Below, one piece after another: positions 1 through 7,438 of a stretch of DNA of 64,000 nucleotides. A program made the position numbers and the translations under genes. Under the pieces are notes generated by a model. That model was not told where the DNA came from. It was given only the letters and a program-made list of their open reading frames with translations, and made no database searches. This DNA is from Bacillota bacterium (GTDB lineage: Bacteria > Bacillota > Clostridia > Peptostreptococcales > Anaerovoracaceae). Position 1 is the first letter of the stretch, and every line of letters begins with the position of its first letter. The stretch spans positions 1 to 64,000 of the forward strand of contig JAUNDC010000014.1 in assembly GCA_030526355.1 (NCBI GenBank). Reading direction: 5' to 3'.

Positions 1-55
1 GAAATTCCGGTGAAAATGCTTTCGGACACGGGTTCGATTCCCGTCATCTCCACCA
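1..55 (+). ncRNA. ssrA: tmRNA (ssrA), 3' end, partial
   Basis: The first 55 bases hold the T-arm and acceptor end of a transfer-messenger RNA: GGTTCGATTCCCGTCATC is followed by CTCCACCA, ending in an encoded CCA at 53-55. The combination of this T-loop and a TCTCCACCA end is typical of bacterial tmRNA; the tRNA-like 5' part and tag reading frame would lie upstream of the window. The 3' end of ssrA is a well-known attachment site for integrative elements, so it probably forms the left boundary (attL) of the ICE that follows. The second copy of the core is not in the window, so the exact att core cannot be set. Confidence 0.82.
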
Positions 56-65
56 CTTTTCAGGA

Positions 66-92
66 CTCAGGCCAAAATGCCTGGGTTCTTTT
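66..92 (+). terminator. Rho-independent terminator of tmRNA
   Basis: A 7-bp stem (CTCAGGC / GCCTGGG, one G-U pair) closes a CAAAAT loop and is followed by TTCTTTT. It lies 10 bases after the tmRNA CCA end. Confidence 0.75.
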
Positions 93-195
93 ATTTCCAG
101 CGGTTTTGGGCGATAAAGCCAGCAGTATCAAGGCTTCAGCGCCTTTTTAAATATCATTTCAGACCTGTTTCAGATTATCTCAGACCACTGAAACC

Positions 196-244
196 GGGGA
201 TGAAACGGGAGGTTTTTTGACCGAATTGGGGATGAAACAGGAGG
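196..244 (+). repeat. Two 17-bp direct repeats near the presumed attL
   Basis: GGGGATGAAACGGGAGG at 196-212 recurs with one mismatch at 228-244, a 32-bp period (about three helical turns). The repeats lie about 140-190 bp inside the element from the tmRNA end. Direct repeats at this distance from an att core are typical of arm-type sites for an integrase or excisionase; that role is inference. The rest of 93-329 shows no gene: only short CAGA/TTTCAG-rich sequence. Confidence 0.55.
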
Positions 245-329
245 ACTTCGGCAACTTTGATACTAACCGTTGTCGGTACATTTGACTTTTCTTTCGCTTT
301 TGTTAATCTGAAACCGGGAGGTGAATAAC

Positions 330-494
330 ATGAGAAAACCTAAATTTGTACTTACCTTGGACAGTGACAGATACGACCTTATCATCTACAGCCTGATCGA
401 GATGAAGAACAGGCTTACAAGAGAAGGAAGATATACAGACGCTGTGGACGATGCTCTAATCGAGCTTCTGAGCGTCAAGCCAAAAAGAAAATAA
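330..494 (+). CDS. Small conserved ICE protein, function unknown
   Basis: A 54-residue reading frame starts at ATG 330 after the ribosome site GGGAGGTG and ends before a terminator at 515. It begins MRKPKFVLTLDSDRYDL and is charged, with no membrane segment. Small proteins of this pattern (K-F/Y-V-L-T-L-D near the N-terminus, then L-I-x-x-L-x-E) are common near the ends and transfer genes of Tn1549-like elements; no function is known to me. It resembles the 64-residue protein at 15286-15480 in this same window, suggesting two paralogues in one element. It appears to be a single-gene transcription unit. Confidence 0.7.
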   Translation: MRKPKFVLTLDSDRYDLIIYSLIEMKNRLTREGRYTDAVDDALIELLSVKPKRK

Positions 495-514
495 TCAAGA
501 CTTAATGTTACATG

Positions 515-541
515 CTGCATCAATAACGGTGCAGTTTTTTT
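515..541 (+). terminator. Rho-independent terminator
   Basis: Stem CTGCATC / GGTGCAG (7 bp, one T-G pair) around AATAAC, followed by a seven-T run. It separates the small gene at 330 from the partition genes. Confidence 0.75.
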
Positions 542-569
542 ATTACCAAAATTCAAGGAGGTACAAGAG

Positions 570-1163
570 ATGATTTTATTCAAGAAAAGAGAAAAGAACG
601 TTAACGTAGAGAGTGGAAAGGAGGAGAAGATGACGGAAACGGAAAGAAAGATGGCTGAGCTTGGAGCAGCTGCATATTTTGAGTATCTAGAGATGTGCTT
701 TGAGGATGAAGAGGCGGCAGAGGTTATGACAGGATATATCTACGCACTTAAAGCCGTAAGAGCATCCAGCGATGAGGACGCATTCATGTTTGTAACCAAT
801 CTGCTAAAGGATAAGGGAGTAACTGAGATCTCACCAATCCTTACAGAAATGTGCAGAGAAAGAGAGGACCTTCTTAAGGTATTCCTGGACAAGTTCGAGG
901 CTCTTGGCATCAGGCACATCGTAAACCTCGTATTCGAGGATGAGGATGAGGAAGACGGTGATGAAGACTGTAAGTGTGGAAACAGCTGCGAAGGCTGCAG
1001 TGAATGCAATGAAAGCAATGTCCGCGGCAGTGAGTATGAGTACCTGGAAGAAGGGGAACTCTGCTATCTGACATTCAACTTCGATATCGGCAATGTGAAC
1101 ATCAACGGAACAATCACAATGATTAAGGATGAGGAAGATGAGGAGGCTGAGGCAGGTGTCTAA
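570..1163 (+). CDS. Acidic hypothetical protein upstream of parA
   Basis: The 197-residue product is very acidic, with a run of Asp/Glu around residues 123-131 followed by a cysteine-rich stretch (CKCGNSCEGCSEC, about 134-146) that could bind a metal. The C-terminal part is predicted beta-rich and ends in another acidic tail. The start at 570 follows the strong ribosome site AAGGAGGTACAAGAG; an internal ATG at 630 also has a good site (AAAGGAGGAGAAG), so a shorter 177-residue form is possible. Its stop overlaps the GTG proposed for parA, so the two are probably translationally coupled. I do not recognise the family. Confidence 0.72.
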   Translation: MILFKKREKNVNVESGKEEKMTETERKMAELGAAAYFEYLEMCFEDEEAAEVMTGYIYALKAVRASSDEDAFMFVTNLLKDKGVTEISPILTEMCREREDLLKVFLDKFEALGIRHIVNLVFEDEDEEDGDEDCKCGNSCEGCSECNESNVRGSEYEYLEEGELCYLTFNFDIGNVNINGTITMIKDEEDEEAEAGV

Positions 1164-1974
1164 GGTAATAGCAATATGTAACCAGAAGGGCGGAGTCGGC
1201 AAGACCACAACGGCAGCTAATCTTGGCGCCGCCCTTGCTCTTGAGGGCAAAAGAGTCCTGGCAATAGACATGGATCCGCAGGCTGATCTTTCAACCTGCC
1301 TCGGCTTTAACAGAACCGATGTGCTTGATGTTACAGTGGCGGAGATGATGACAAGAGCCATAAACGAAGAGAAGTTCGACTGGAGAGACGGGCTTCTTGA
1401 AAGTAAGGATGGGATATATCTTCTTCCATCCAATCTGGATCTTTCGGCAATGGAGATGAACCTTGTGGGAACCATGAACAGAGAGCGGGTGCTCAAAGGC
1501 TATGTGGACAAGGTGAAGAACAACTTCGATTTTGTCATCATAGACTGTATGCCGTCACTTGGAATGATTACCGTAAATGCGCTATCTGCAGCAGATTCGG
1601 TCATAATCCCGGTTCAGGCACACTATCTTCCTGCAAAAGGAATGGATCAGCTTCTGAGGACCGTATCAAAGGTTCAGAAATTCGTTAACCCTGACCTTAA
1701 GGTTGATGGAGTTCTCATGACACTTGTGGATGCCAGGACGACCTTCGCTGCTGAGGTTCCCGAAATGATTCACCAGATGTATCCGAAGATGAGGATATTC
1801 GAGAATCAGATACCCATGAGAATCAAGGCGGCAGAGACACCTGCTGTCGGGGTAAGCATTTTCGGATATGAGCCGAGAAGCGATGTGGCAGCTGCATACA
1901 GAGGACTTGCAAAGGAGGTGATAAGAGATGCCGCAAGAGAAAAAGCCAAGGTTCACTCTTGGGAGTGCAGATGA
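1156..1974 (+). CDS. parA: ParA/Soj-family partition ATPase
   Basis: This 272-residue protein has the deviant Walker A box KGGVGKTT at residues 11-18, the MDPQADLS segment (Walker A') near residue 38, and the IIDCMPS segment of ParA proteins (Walker B region). ParA ATPases bind DNA non-specifically and move ParB-centromere complexes; in ICEs they stabilise the excised circular form. I chose GTG 1156 because AGGAGG lies nine bases upstream and the product then begins at the canonical SKVIAICNQKGG; an in-frame ATG at 1129 has no ribosome site. The 3' end runs 47 bases into parB, giving tight coupling. Confidence 0.92.
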   Translation: MSKVIAICNQKGGVGKTTTAANLGAALALEGKRVLAIDMDPQADLSTCLGFNRTDVLDVTVAEMMTRAINEEKFDWRDGLLESKDGIYLLPSNLDLSAMEMNLVGTMNRERVLKGYVDKVKNNFDFVIIDCMPSLGMITVNALSAADSVIIPVQAHYLPAKGMDQLLRTVSKVQKFVNPDLKVDGVLMTLVDARTTFAAEVPEMIHQMYPKMRIFENQIPMRIKAAETPAVGVSIFGYEPRSDVAAAYRGLAKEVIRDAAREKAKVHSWECR

Positions 1975-2860
1975 TTTATTCACAACTCAGGAGATGAGAG
2001 ACGATGCAAAGCTCGCAAGGATTCACGAGATTCCGCTTGATGAGATTGATGAGTTCCCGGACCATCCGTACAAGGTGAAGGATGATGAGGATATGCTGAA
2101 TCTGATGGAAAGCATCAAAGAGAACGGAGTTCTCACCCCCGCAACTGTAAGGAAAAAGGACGACGGAAGGTATGAGATGCTTTCGGGTCACAGACGATGT
2201 AGAGCATGTCAGCTTCTAGGGCTTGATACCCTAAGATGTGAGATTGTAGAGCTTGACAGGGATGCAGCGACAATATTCATGTGCGACAGCAATCTTCAGA
2301 GAACTGTGATACTGCCAAGCGAGAAGGCATTTGCGTACAAGATGAGGCTGGAGGCTATGAACAGACAGGGAAAGAGGACTGATTTAACTTCTGGACCAGT
2401 GGGCCAGAAGTTCTCAAGGGACGAATTGGCAGATTCTGTAGGAGAAAGCGGACGCCAAGTCAGCCGATATATCCGCCTCACCGAGCTTATCCCTGAGATT
2501 CTCGACATGGTGGATGAAGGTCAGATTGCCATGAGGCCTGCAGTTGAGATTTCATACCTCCCAAAGGAATTGCAGGAGGAGTTACTCGAAAACATGGAGA
2601 TTGAGGCCTGTACTCCGTCTCACGACCAGGCAATGCGCATGAAGGGCCTGTTTAAGCAGGGCAAGCTGACACCTGAGGTGATATCGGCCATCATGCAGGA
2701 GGAGAAGCCTAACCAGAGGGAGAAGGTAATCCTGCGGGATGAAAGAACAATAAAGCTTCTTCCAAGAGATCTTCCAGTTAGCGAGAGGGAGGAATATATC
2801 TTAAAGGCTCTTGAGCACTACGGAAGATATCTGAGAAAACAGAGAGACCTTGAAAGATGA
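1928..2860 (+). CDS. parB: ParB/Spo0J-family partition protein
   Basis: A 310-residue centromere-binding protein. The N-terminal ParB/Srx nuclease-like domain (about residues 28-125) contains IKENGVLTPATVRK and the signature SGHRRCRACQLLG. A central helix-turn-helix (about 160-190, DELADSVGESGRQVSRY) follows and the C-terminal third would dimerise. It starts at ATG 1928 after AAAGGAGGTGATAAGAG, inside the end of parA. Together with ParA it should partition or stabilise the circular ICE. The repeat cluster immediately downstream (2900-2954) is a candidate binding site. Confidence 0.92.
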   Translation: MPQEKKPRFTLGSADDLFTTQEMRDDAKLARIHEIPLDEIDEFPDHPYKVKDDEDMLNLMESIKENGVLTPATVRKKDDGRYEMLSGHRRCRACQLLGLDTLRCEIVELDRDAATIFMCDSNLQRTVILPSEKAFAYKMRLEAMNRQGKRTDLTSGPVGQKFSRDELADSVGESGRQVSRYIRLTELIPEILDMVDEGQIAMRPAVEISYLPKELQEELLENMEIEACTPSHDQAMRMKGLFKQGKLTPEVISAIMQEEKPNQREKVILRDERTIKLLPRDLPVSEREEYILKALEHYGRYLRKQRDLER

Positions 2861-2899
2861 CAATTACCTTCGGAGGAAGAGAATATATGATATTACCTT

Positions 2900-2954
2900 T
2901 CTCTTCCGTAGGTATTAATACTTCCGTAGGTTATCTCTCTTCCGTAGGTATTAA
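2900..2954 (+). repeat. Iterated CTTCCGTAGG repeats, candidate partition centromere
   Basis: TCTCTTCCGTAGGTATTAA occurs at 2900-2918 and again at 2936-2954, exactly 36 bp apart, with a third, imperfect copy (ACTTCCGTAGGTTAT) centred between them, giving an 18-bp period. An inverted GGAAGAG lies just upstream (about 2875-2881). The repeats sit directly after parB, where ParB or ParA-regulated centromere iterons are often found. Nothing else accounts for them; a centromere or regulatory role is inference. Confidence 0.6.
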
Positions 2955-3044
2955 AGCAAAGTATTTCATGTGGCGGCTTTTGCACGGGGAATTATCAGCC
3001 CCTTGCGAGAGCCGTCTTTTGCATGGAAAGGAGGAATTAATTTC

Positions 3045-5570
3045 ATGACAAAGGACAAAGTAACAGCAAACGGCAGAAGGAAGGCCGTCGCGATTCTGAT
3101 GCTTGTCGCCATGATGTTTTCGGTGTTTGGCGCGGCACTTCCCGAGAGAGCTTTTGCGGCAGACGGAACCATCACGCTTAAGGTGGGAAGAGTGATAGAT
3201 TATTCATCTCACTTCACCCATTACTTCTACGCAGGTGATAAGGACAATCCGGTGTTCTGTGCGCAGCCTCAGCTTTCGGCACCTTCTGCAGGAACCTATT
3301 CGTACAACTTCATCGAATTCGATTCGATGCTTGCCAAGTGTCTGTACTACGGTCTCGGCGGCCCGGGCTTTGAAGAATACACGGACAAGAAGCTGAGCGG
3401 TCAGTGGGATGGTGAGGATGATGCGTATGCACTGACTCACATTATCATCTCGATTGCCTATGACAAGACAACAAGTGCAGAGTCAGATCCGTTTAAGGGA
3501 CTCAGTGATTCGTGGAAGAACAAGGCAAAAAGCCTTTATGAATATATCAAGACTCTTCCGGATCCCCCTGCCAACTACAGAGCGTTTCGAATCAGAAACG
3601 ATGGCAAGCAGGATATCCTTGGCTCCTTTAATGATGTCGGAACAATTAAGCTTAAGAAAGCATCCTCAAACAACGAGATATCAGGGGGCTCGGAAAGCTA
3701 CTCGCTTCAGGGTGCAAAATACGGAGTGTACTGCAAAGGCAAGCTCTGCTACACCATGACAACCGATGCTAACGGAAGCTGCACACTTGACAATGCACTG
3801 GTATCCGACTATGTGATTAAGGAAATGGATGCATCAAAGGGCTTTGCGGTTGATGCTGAGAGCCATAACTGCACGGTAAAGAATGAACAGATTACAAATG
3901 TCAGCGTATCTGAGGTGCCAAAGAACAATCCTGTAAGCCTCATGCTTCAGAAGGGTGATTCCGAGACAGGAAAGGCAGAGCCTCAGGGAGGAGGAAAGCT
4001 TTCCGGTGCTGTATACGAGATTAAGTATTACAAGCACAAGGATGGAGGTAAGAACTTAGACAGAACCTGGAGAGTCATTACCGATTCAGAGGGAAAGGCA
4101 GAGCTTTCGGATGCTTACCTTGACAAGGACTTTGATAATTCAGCTTTCTATACGGACAGCAAGGGCAGCATATGCCTTCCGCTTGGAACAGTAACCATTC
4201 AGGAGGTTAAGGCACCTGAAGGCTACCTTCTTAACAGCAAAATCTGTACAGCTGAAATCAAAGAGGGAAGTGAAACAGTAGAGACTGTAAACACCTTTAA
4301 TGCTCCTGTAATCGGAACAAACGATGAAGTTGCAGAGCAGATAAAGCGAGGAGATATCCAGCTTGTAAAGGTAAAGGACGGAACCATGACAAGACTTCCG
4401 GGTGTACAGTTTAAGATAACCTCAAAGACAACAGGCGAGAGTCATATTGTCTGCACAGACGAGAACGGAATGATCGACACATCGTCGGGCTTCAATTCCC
4501 ACAAGGAGGATACTAACGGAGGAACAGCCGAAAGCGGACTCTGGTTTGGCGAGATTGATGCAATAGATGACGAGAAGGGAGCACTCCTCTACGACTACTA
4601 CACTCTTGATGAGATAAGAGGAGAGGGTAACAAGGGTCTTAAGCTTGCAGAAAACGTCGAGTTTAGAATCTACAGAGACAATATGACAGTAAACCTTGGA
4701 ACAGTGACAGATGATGTAATAAGCATCGGTACTACCGCAAAGGACAGCGATACAGGTAATCACATCTCCCTTGCAGATAACAGGGTTACAATCATTGATA
4801 CTGTAAAATACAGAGGCCTCACACCGGGCAAGACATACAGACTTGCGGGAACCCTTATGGACAAATCTACAGGAGAGCCTGTAATGGTAAACGGCAAGGC
4901 TGTAACCTCAGAGAAGGTTTTCACTCCGTCAAAGGGGAAGGGAACAATTGATGTTACCTTCATATTCGATGGAAGCAGCCTTTCCGGAAGTGAGATAGTC
5001 GTATTTGAAAAGGCATATGATGTTAAGACTGATACAGAGGTAGCAGGCCATGAGGACATTGACGATGAAGGCCAGAGCGTTGTAATCCCTAAGATGAGAA
5101 CAAAGGCATCGAATGCTTCGGGCAAAACCAATATCATCAAGGCCGAGAAGGACCAGAAGATAACAGACGAAGTCTCATACGAGAAGCTTCTTGCGGGCAA
5201 AAAGTATACCCTTACCACATGGCTCACAAGGGACGGAAAGAAGATTCGCGGAACCGAGGTTACAAAGGAGTTTACCGCAGCAGATGAAAACGGCACTGTA
5301 AAGGCAGAGCTTACCTTCGATGCTTCCATGTATGGAGGAGATAACATCACTGTATTTGAAGAGCTCAGACTTGACGGAAAGACAGTTGCCGAGCATAAGG
5401 ACAAGGACGATAAGGACCAGATGATAAAGGTAACAGCACCTAAGGCTGATGTACCTAAGACAGGCGACAGCTCTCACATGCTGCTTTGGATTATCCTTGC
5501 GGCATCAATGACTGTTATCGGATCGGGCATCCTTGTAAACGAATATGTACAGAAGAGAAAGAAGAAATAG
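3045..5570 (+). CDS. VaFE-repeat / Cna-B surface adhesin with sortase signal
   Basis: An 841-residue cell-wall-anchored protein. It has a signal peptide (basic start, hydrophobic core about 14-30, cut near residue 38), an N-terminal thioester-like domain with FCAQP at Cys72 (the usual partner Gln is not obvious; a His sits in ALTHIII), several SpaA/Cna-B-type beta domains (residues about 290-560), and two VaFE-type repeats containing IVVFEKAYD and TVFEELRL. It ends with the sortase motif VPKTGD, a hydrophobic helix and RKKK. I chose ATG 3045 because of AAAGGAGGAATTAATTTC. Such proteins form isopeptide-stiffened stalks for attachment; in an ICE it may aid mating contact. No sortase is encoded here, so a host sortase is needed. 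Confidence 0.88.
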   Translation: MTKDKVTANGRRKAVAILMLVAMMFSVFGAALPERAFAADGTITLKVGRVIDYSSHFTHYFYAGDKDNPVFCAQPQLSAPSAGTYSYNFIEFDSMLAKCLYYGLGGPGFEEYTDKKLSGQWDGEDDAYALTHIIISIAYDKTTSAESDPFKGLSDSWKNKAKSLYEYIKTLPDPPANYRAFRIRNDGKQDILGSFNDVGTIKLKKASSNNEISGGSESYSLQGAKYGVYCKGKLCYTMTTDANGSCTLDNALVSDYVIKEMDASKGFAVDAESHNCTVKNEQITNVSVSEVPKNNPVSLMLQKGDSETGKAEPQGGGKLSGAVYEIKYYKHKDGGKNLDRTWRVITDSEGKAELSDAYLDKDFDNSAFYTDSKGSICLPLGTVTIQEVKAPEGYLLNSKICTAEIKEGSETVETVNTFNAPVIGTNDEVAEQIKRGDIQLVKVKDGTMTRLPGVQFKITSKTTGESHIVCTDENGMIDTSSGFNSHKEDTNGGTAESGLWFGEIDAIDDEKGALLYDYYTLDEIRGEGNKGLKLAENVEFRIYRDNMTVNLGTVTDDVISIGTTAKDSDTGNHISLADNRVTIIDTVKYRGLTPGKTYRLAGTLMDKSTGEPVMVNGKAVTSEKVFTPSKGKGTIDVTFIFDGSSLSGSEIVVFEKAYDVKTDTEVAGHEDIDDEGQSVVIPKMRTKASNASGKTNIIKAEKDQKITDEVSYEKLLAGKKYTLTTWLTRDGKKIRGTEVTKEFTAADENGTVKAELTFDASMYGGDNITVFEELRLDGKTVAEHKDKDDKDQMIKVTAPKADVPKTGDSSHMLLWIILAASMTVIGSGILVNEYVQKRKKK

Positions 5571-5587
5571 AGATTGTGGATTAGCAT

Positions 5588-5609
5588 AAGGGGGCTTCGG
5601 CTCCCTTTT
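5588..5609 (+). terminator. Terminator after the surface adhesin gene
   Basis: An 8-bp stem (AAGGGGGC / GCTCCCTT, one G-T pair) with a TTCG tetraloop runs directly into TTTT. It lies just after the adhesin stop codon and before the ribosome site of the next gene. Confidence 0.75.
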
Positions 5610-5634
5610 GTAATACACGGAAAGGATGGATTAA

Positions 5635-5964
5635 ATGGCAATATGCAATGACGGAGTGGCAATGAAAGCCGGAACAAATGCAGGAATCATAGCGAATCTG
5701 CTGATGGGATTGATGGAGGAAGGAGATGCTGTAGAGAAGTTTGGAAGGACCTGGTGCAGATGCTCATTCAAAAGCATTACAGTAATCTATCCTTTCCTAA
5801 GCATGGCGCAGGTTGAGTATGCGATAGGGCAGCTTAGAGACAAGGAAATCATCATAAGCAGAAAGCTGAGTGCGGGAGGCTTTGATCACACCAACTGGTA
5901 TGCCTTTACAGAATACGGGCAAAAGATAATGAAATGGGGTGATGAGCATGAGGGATACTGTTAA
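5635..5964 (+). CDS. Winged-helix-like small protein
   Basis: A 109-residue protein starting at ATG 5635 after GGAAAGGATGGATTAA. The central part, with SMAQVEYAIGQLRDKEII followed by a beta-hairpin ending NWYAFTEYG, looks like the winged-helix found at the N-terminus of phage and plasmid replication or DnaD-like proteins (helix, recognition helix, wing with a W-Y-x-x-T motif). That is a pattern match by eye only. It overlaps the next small gene by 23 bases and leads a group of four accessory genes (5635-6645). A regulatory or replication role is inference. Confidence 0.62.
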   Translation: MAICNDGVAMKAGTNAGIIANLLMGLMEEGDAVEKFGRTWCRCSFKSITVIYPFLSMAQVEYAIGQLRDKEIIISRKLSAGGFDHTNWYAFTEYGQKIMKWGDEHEGYC

Positions 5965-6115
5965 ATGCCCCGACAACTGTCACTACAGAAACAGATATGC
6001 TCCTTTCTGCAGCTTCTGCATGATGAAGGTTCTGGGAAAGCTGAAAGATGAAAAGAAAGAAGGTGAGAAAAGTGGACAGGAAACTGAAGATGAAGGTCAT
6101 CACGAAGCTCCTTGA
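5942..6115 (+). CDS. Small cysteine-rich protein
   Basis: A 57-residue frame starts at ATG 5942 (or 5948) inside the end of the previous gene. It contains VKCPDNCHYRNRYAPFCSFC, that is C-x3-C-H near residue 9 and C-x2-C near residue 23, a plausible zinc-binding knuckle, and ends in an acidic/His tail. It overlaps the next gene in another frame. The dense overlap and the ordered Cys pattern support it as real, but no family is recognised. Confidence 0.5.
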   Translation: MSMRDTVKCPDNCHYRNRYAPFCSFCMMKVLGKLKDEKKEGEKSGQETEDEGHHEAP

Positions 6116-6392
6116 TGCGGGCTTTGATGATGAGAAGAAGGTGATGAACTTCGGAATGAAGGACATGCTTCTCTGCGAGGTAAGAGGAGAGGAAATCGGT
6201 GCGGTAATCGAGCTTCAGGAGGCGGTAAGGACCCACAAGGTCATATCATTTCTTGCAGACGAAAAGGAGGAGTCTGAAGAGACCGAGGAAGCTGAATCAG
6301 GCAAAACTGTAACCGAAGAAGCGTTAGATGAGGCTGAAGACAAGGATGACAGATCATCAGAAGTATATGAAGGAGGAAAGTACTATGGCTAG
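6072..6392 (+). CDS. Hypothetical protein with acidic tail
   Basis: About 106 residues from GTG 6072, which has AAGGTGAG five to six bases upstream; an ATG at 6048 gives a 114-residue alternative with a weaker site. The N-terminal half is basic and compact (KVITKLLDAGFDDEKKV, then a beta-rich stretch ending HKVISFLAD). The C-terminal third is a disordered Glu-rich tail. It overlaps its upstream neighbour and ends eight bases past the next gene's ATG. Family not recognised. Confidence 0.6.
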   Translation: MDRKLKMKVITKLLDAGFDDEKKVMNFGMKDMLLCEVRGEEIGAVIELQEAVRTHKVISFLADEKEESEETEEAESGKTVTEEALDEAEDKDDRSSEVYEGGKYYG

Positions 6393-6645
6393 CGAATTCA
6401 CATTTGAGATTACTAAACATATCGGAGTTATCAAAGCATACGAGACAGGCTGGAGCAAGGAGATTAACATCGTATCCTGGAACGGTGGTCAGCCAAAAGT
6501 TGATATAAGGGATTGGGATGAGAATCACGAGAGGATGTCAAGAGGCGTAACACTCACCAAGGACGAGTTCAGAAAGATGGTGGAACTCACGAAAGAGAGA
6601 ATACCTAATCTAACAGAGCCTTCCCGTGAATGGGATGCGAGATAA
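6385..6645 (+). CDS. YdbC-like PC4/p15 single-stranded DNA-binding protein
   Basis: An 86-residue protein matching the bacterial PC4-like (YdbC) family over its whole length: FEITKHIGVI, then GWSKEINIVSWNGGQPKVDI, then DWDENHERMSRGVTLTKDE and a C-terminal helix. Proteins of this family dimerise and bind single-stranded DNA; they are frequent in conjugative transposons, where they may protect single-stranded intermediates. ATG 6385 follows GAAGGAGGAAAGTACT. It is the last gene before a clear terminator at 6650. Confidence 0.85.
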   Translation: MASEFTFEITKHIGVIKAYETGWSKEINIVSWNGGQPKVDIRDWDENHERMSRGVTLTKDEFRKMVELTKERIPNLTEPSREWDAR

Positions 6646-6649
6646 CATC

Positions 6650-6670
6650 GGGAGCGAAAGCTCCCTTTTT
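6650..6670 (+). terminator. Rho-independent terminator
   Basis: GGGAGC-GAAA-GCTCCC (6-bp GC-rich stem with a GNRA tetraloop) followed by five T, five bases after the stop of the PC4-like gene. Confidence 0.85.
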
Positions 6671-6674
6671 ACAT

Positions 6675-6744
6675 GAGATGTTTAACAAGCATCTCTATTT
6701 TAATGCCCTGAGCCGGGCGGAAAGGAGTGTAAGCAGGGGCTCAA
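6675..6744 (+). other. Structured leader before the TasA-like operon
   Basis: Two hairpins precede the operon: GAGATG/CATCTC (6675-6695, followed by TATTTT, terminator-like) and TGAGCC/GGCTCA (about 6709-6744) enclosing a purine-rich loop that contains GGAAAGGAG. The ribosome site of the first gene is further downstream (AAAAGGAGAGAGAAA). No convincing promoter was seen. A regulatory role is inference. Confidence 0.4.
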
Positions 6745-6788
6745 AGCAAATTGTAACAGCACAGGATGTGCGGAAAAGGAGAGAGAAA

Positions 6789-7415
6789 ATGACAAACATC
6801 AAAGAGAAGATTTCAGAAAGAAAGAACCTTATTATCGCAGGAGCACTCATTGCCCTGATGGCAATCGGCTCAACCTTCGCCTACTTTGTGGACAGAGATC
6901 AGGTGACTAACCACTTCACTGTAGGCGATATCGAAATCAGTGTATCGGAGCCGAACTGGAATCCGAGCGATGGAGCGGACATTACGCCTAACAAGGTAGT
7001 GAAGAAGGATCCGAAGATTACAAACGACGGAGCAAACGATGCTTTTGTGTTCATGTCGGTAAAGGTTCCTAAGGCCAATGTTAAGACAGCAAATGCAGAC
7101 GGAACACTTAACGCTACAGCAAACCAGGACCTTTTCACATATTCGGTGAATACAGGCTGGAAGCTCATCAAGACAAATGCTTCTACTGACAGCACCGAAT
7201 ATATCTATGCGTATGCAGGTGATAAGATGACTGCTCTTAAGCCGGGCGAGACAACAGCTACCATCTTCGATACGGTGAAGTTCATCAATATCGTAGAGGA
7301 GCAGCTTGATGGACAGAGTCTTGATATCCAGGTCGATACAATGGGAATCCAGACAGCAGACCTTGGAACAGAGAGTCCTCTTGAAATCTATAACATCATC
7401 ATGAATCAGCAGTAG
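6789..7415 (+). CDS. TasA/CalY-like secreted protein (SipW-dependent)
   Basis: A 208-residue protein with the SipW-dependent signal of the TasA/camelysin family: basic start, hydrophobic core LIIAGALIALMAIGS, then TFAYFVDRDQVTNHFTVGDIEI, the hallmark T-x-A-(Y/F)-F segment. The rest is a beta-sandwich-like domain with KITNDGANDAFVFMSVKVP. TasA-type proteins are cut by SipW and assemble into extracellular fibres. ATG 6789 follows AAAAGGAGAGAGAAA. It leads a five-gene operon ending with its likely processing peptidase at 10270. In this ICE a role in surface attachment or mating aggregation is inference. Confidence 0.85.
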   Translation: MTNIKEKISERKNLIIAGALIALMAIGSTFAYFVDRDQVTNHFTVGDIEISVSEPNWNPSDGADITPNKVVKKDPKITNDGANDAFVFMSVKVPKANVKTANADGTLNATANQDLFTYSVNTGWKLIKTNASTDSTEYIYAYAGDKMTALKPGETTATIFDTVKFINIVEEQLDGQSLDIQVDTMGIQTADLGTESPLEIYNIIMNQQ

Positions 7416-7438
7416 GCTGAAACAGGAGGAAGAAGCAT

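Noticed and set aside
1-55. A tRNA gene end
   Set aside because: The T-loop and TCTCCACCA end fit tmRNA better and the following terminator is single-gene-like; only the 3' part is present, so a tRNA cannot be fully excluded.
831-1496. Antisense frame of 221 codons over parA and the acidic gene
   Set aside because: Both + strand genes have strong starts and motifs; this frame is a by-product of their codon bias.
2900-2954. Possible CRISPR-like array
   Set aside because: The repeats are 18-19 bp with an 18-bp period and no unique spacers of CRISPR length; no cas genes are nearby.
2857-3048. A 63-codon frame between parB and the surface adhesin
   Set aside because: It is built from the CTTCCGTAGG repeats (SSVG repeated), has no ribosome site of its own and no family resemblance; the repeats explain it.
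4760-5404. Long antisense frame of 214 codons within the adhesin gene
   Set aside because: It is a mirror of a well-supported coding frame, with no ribosome site or recognisable product.
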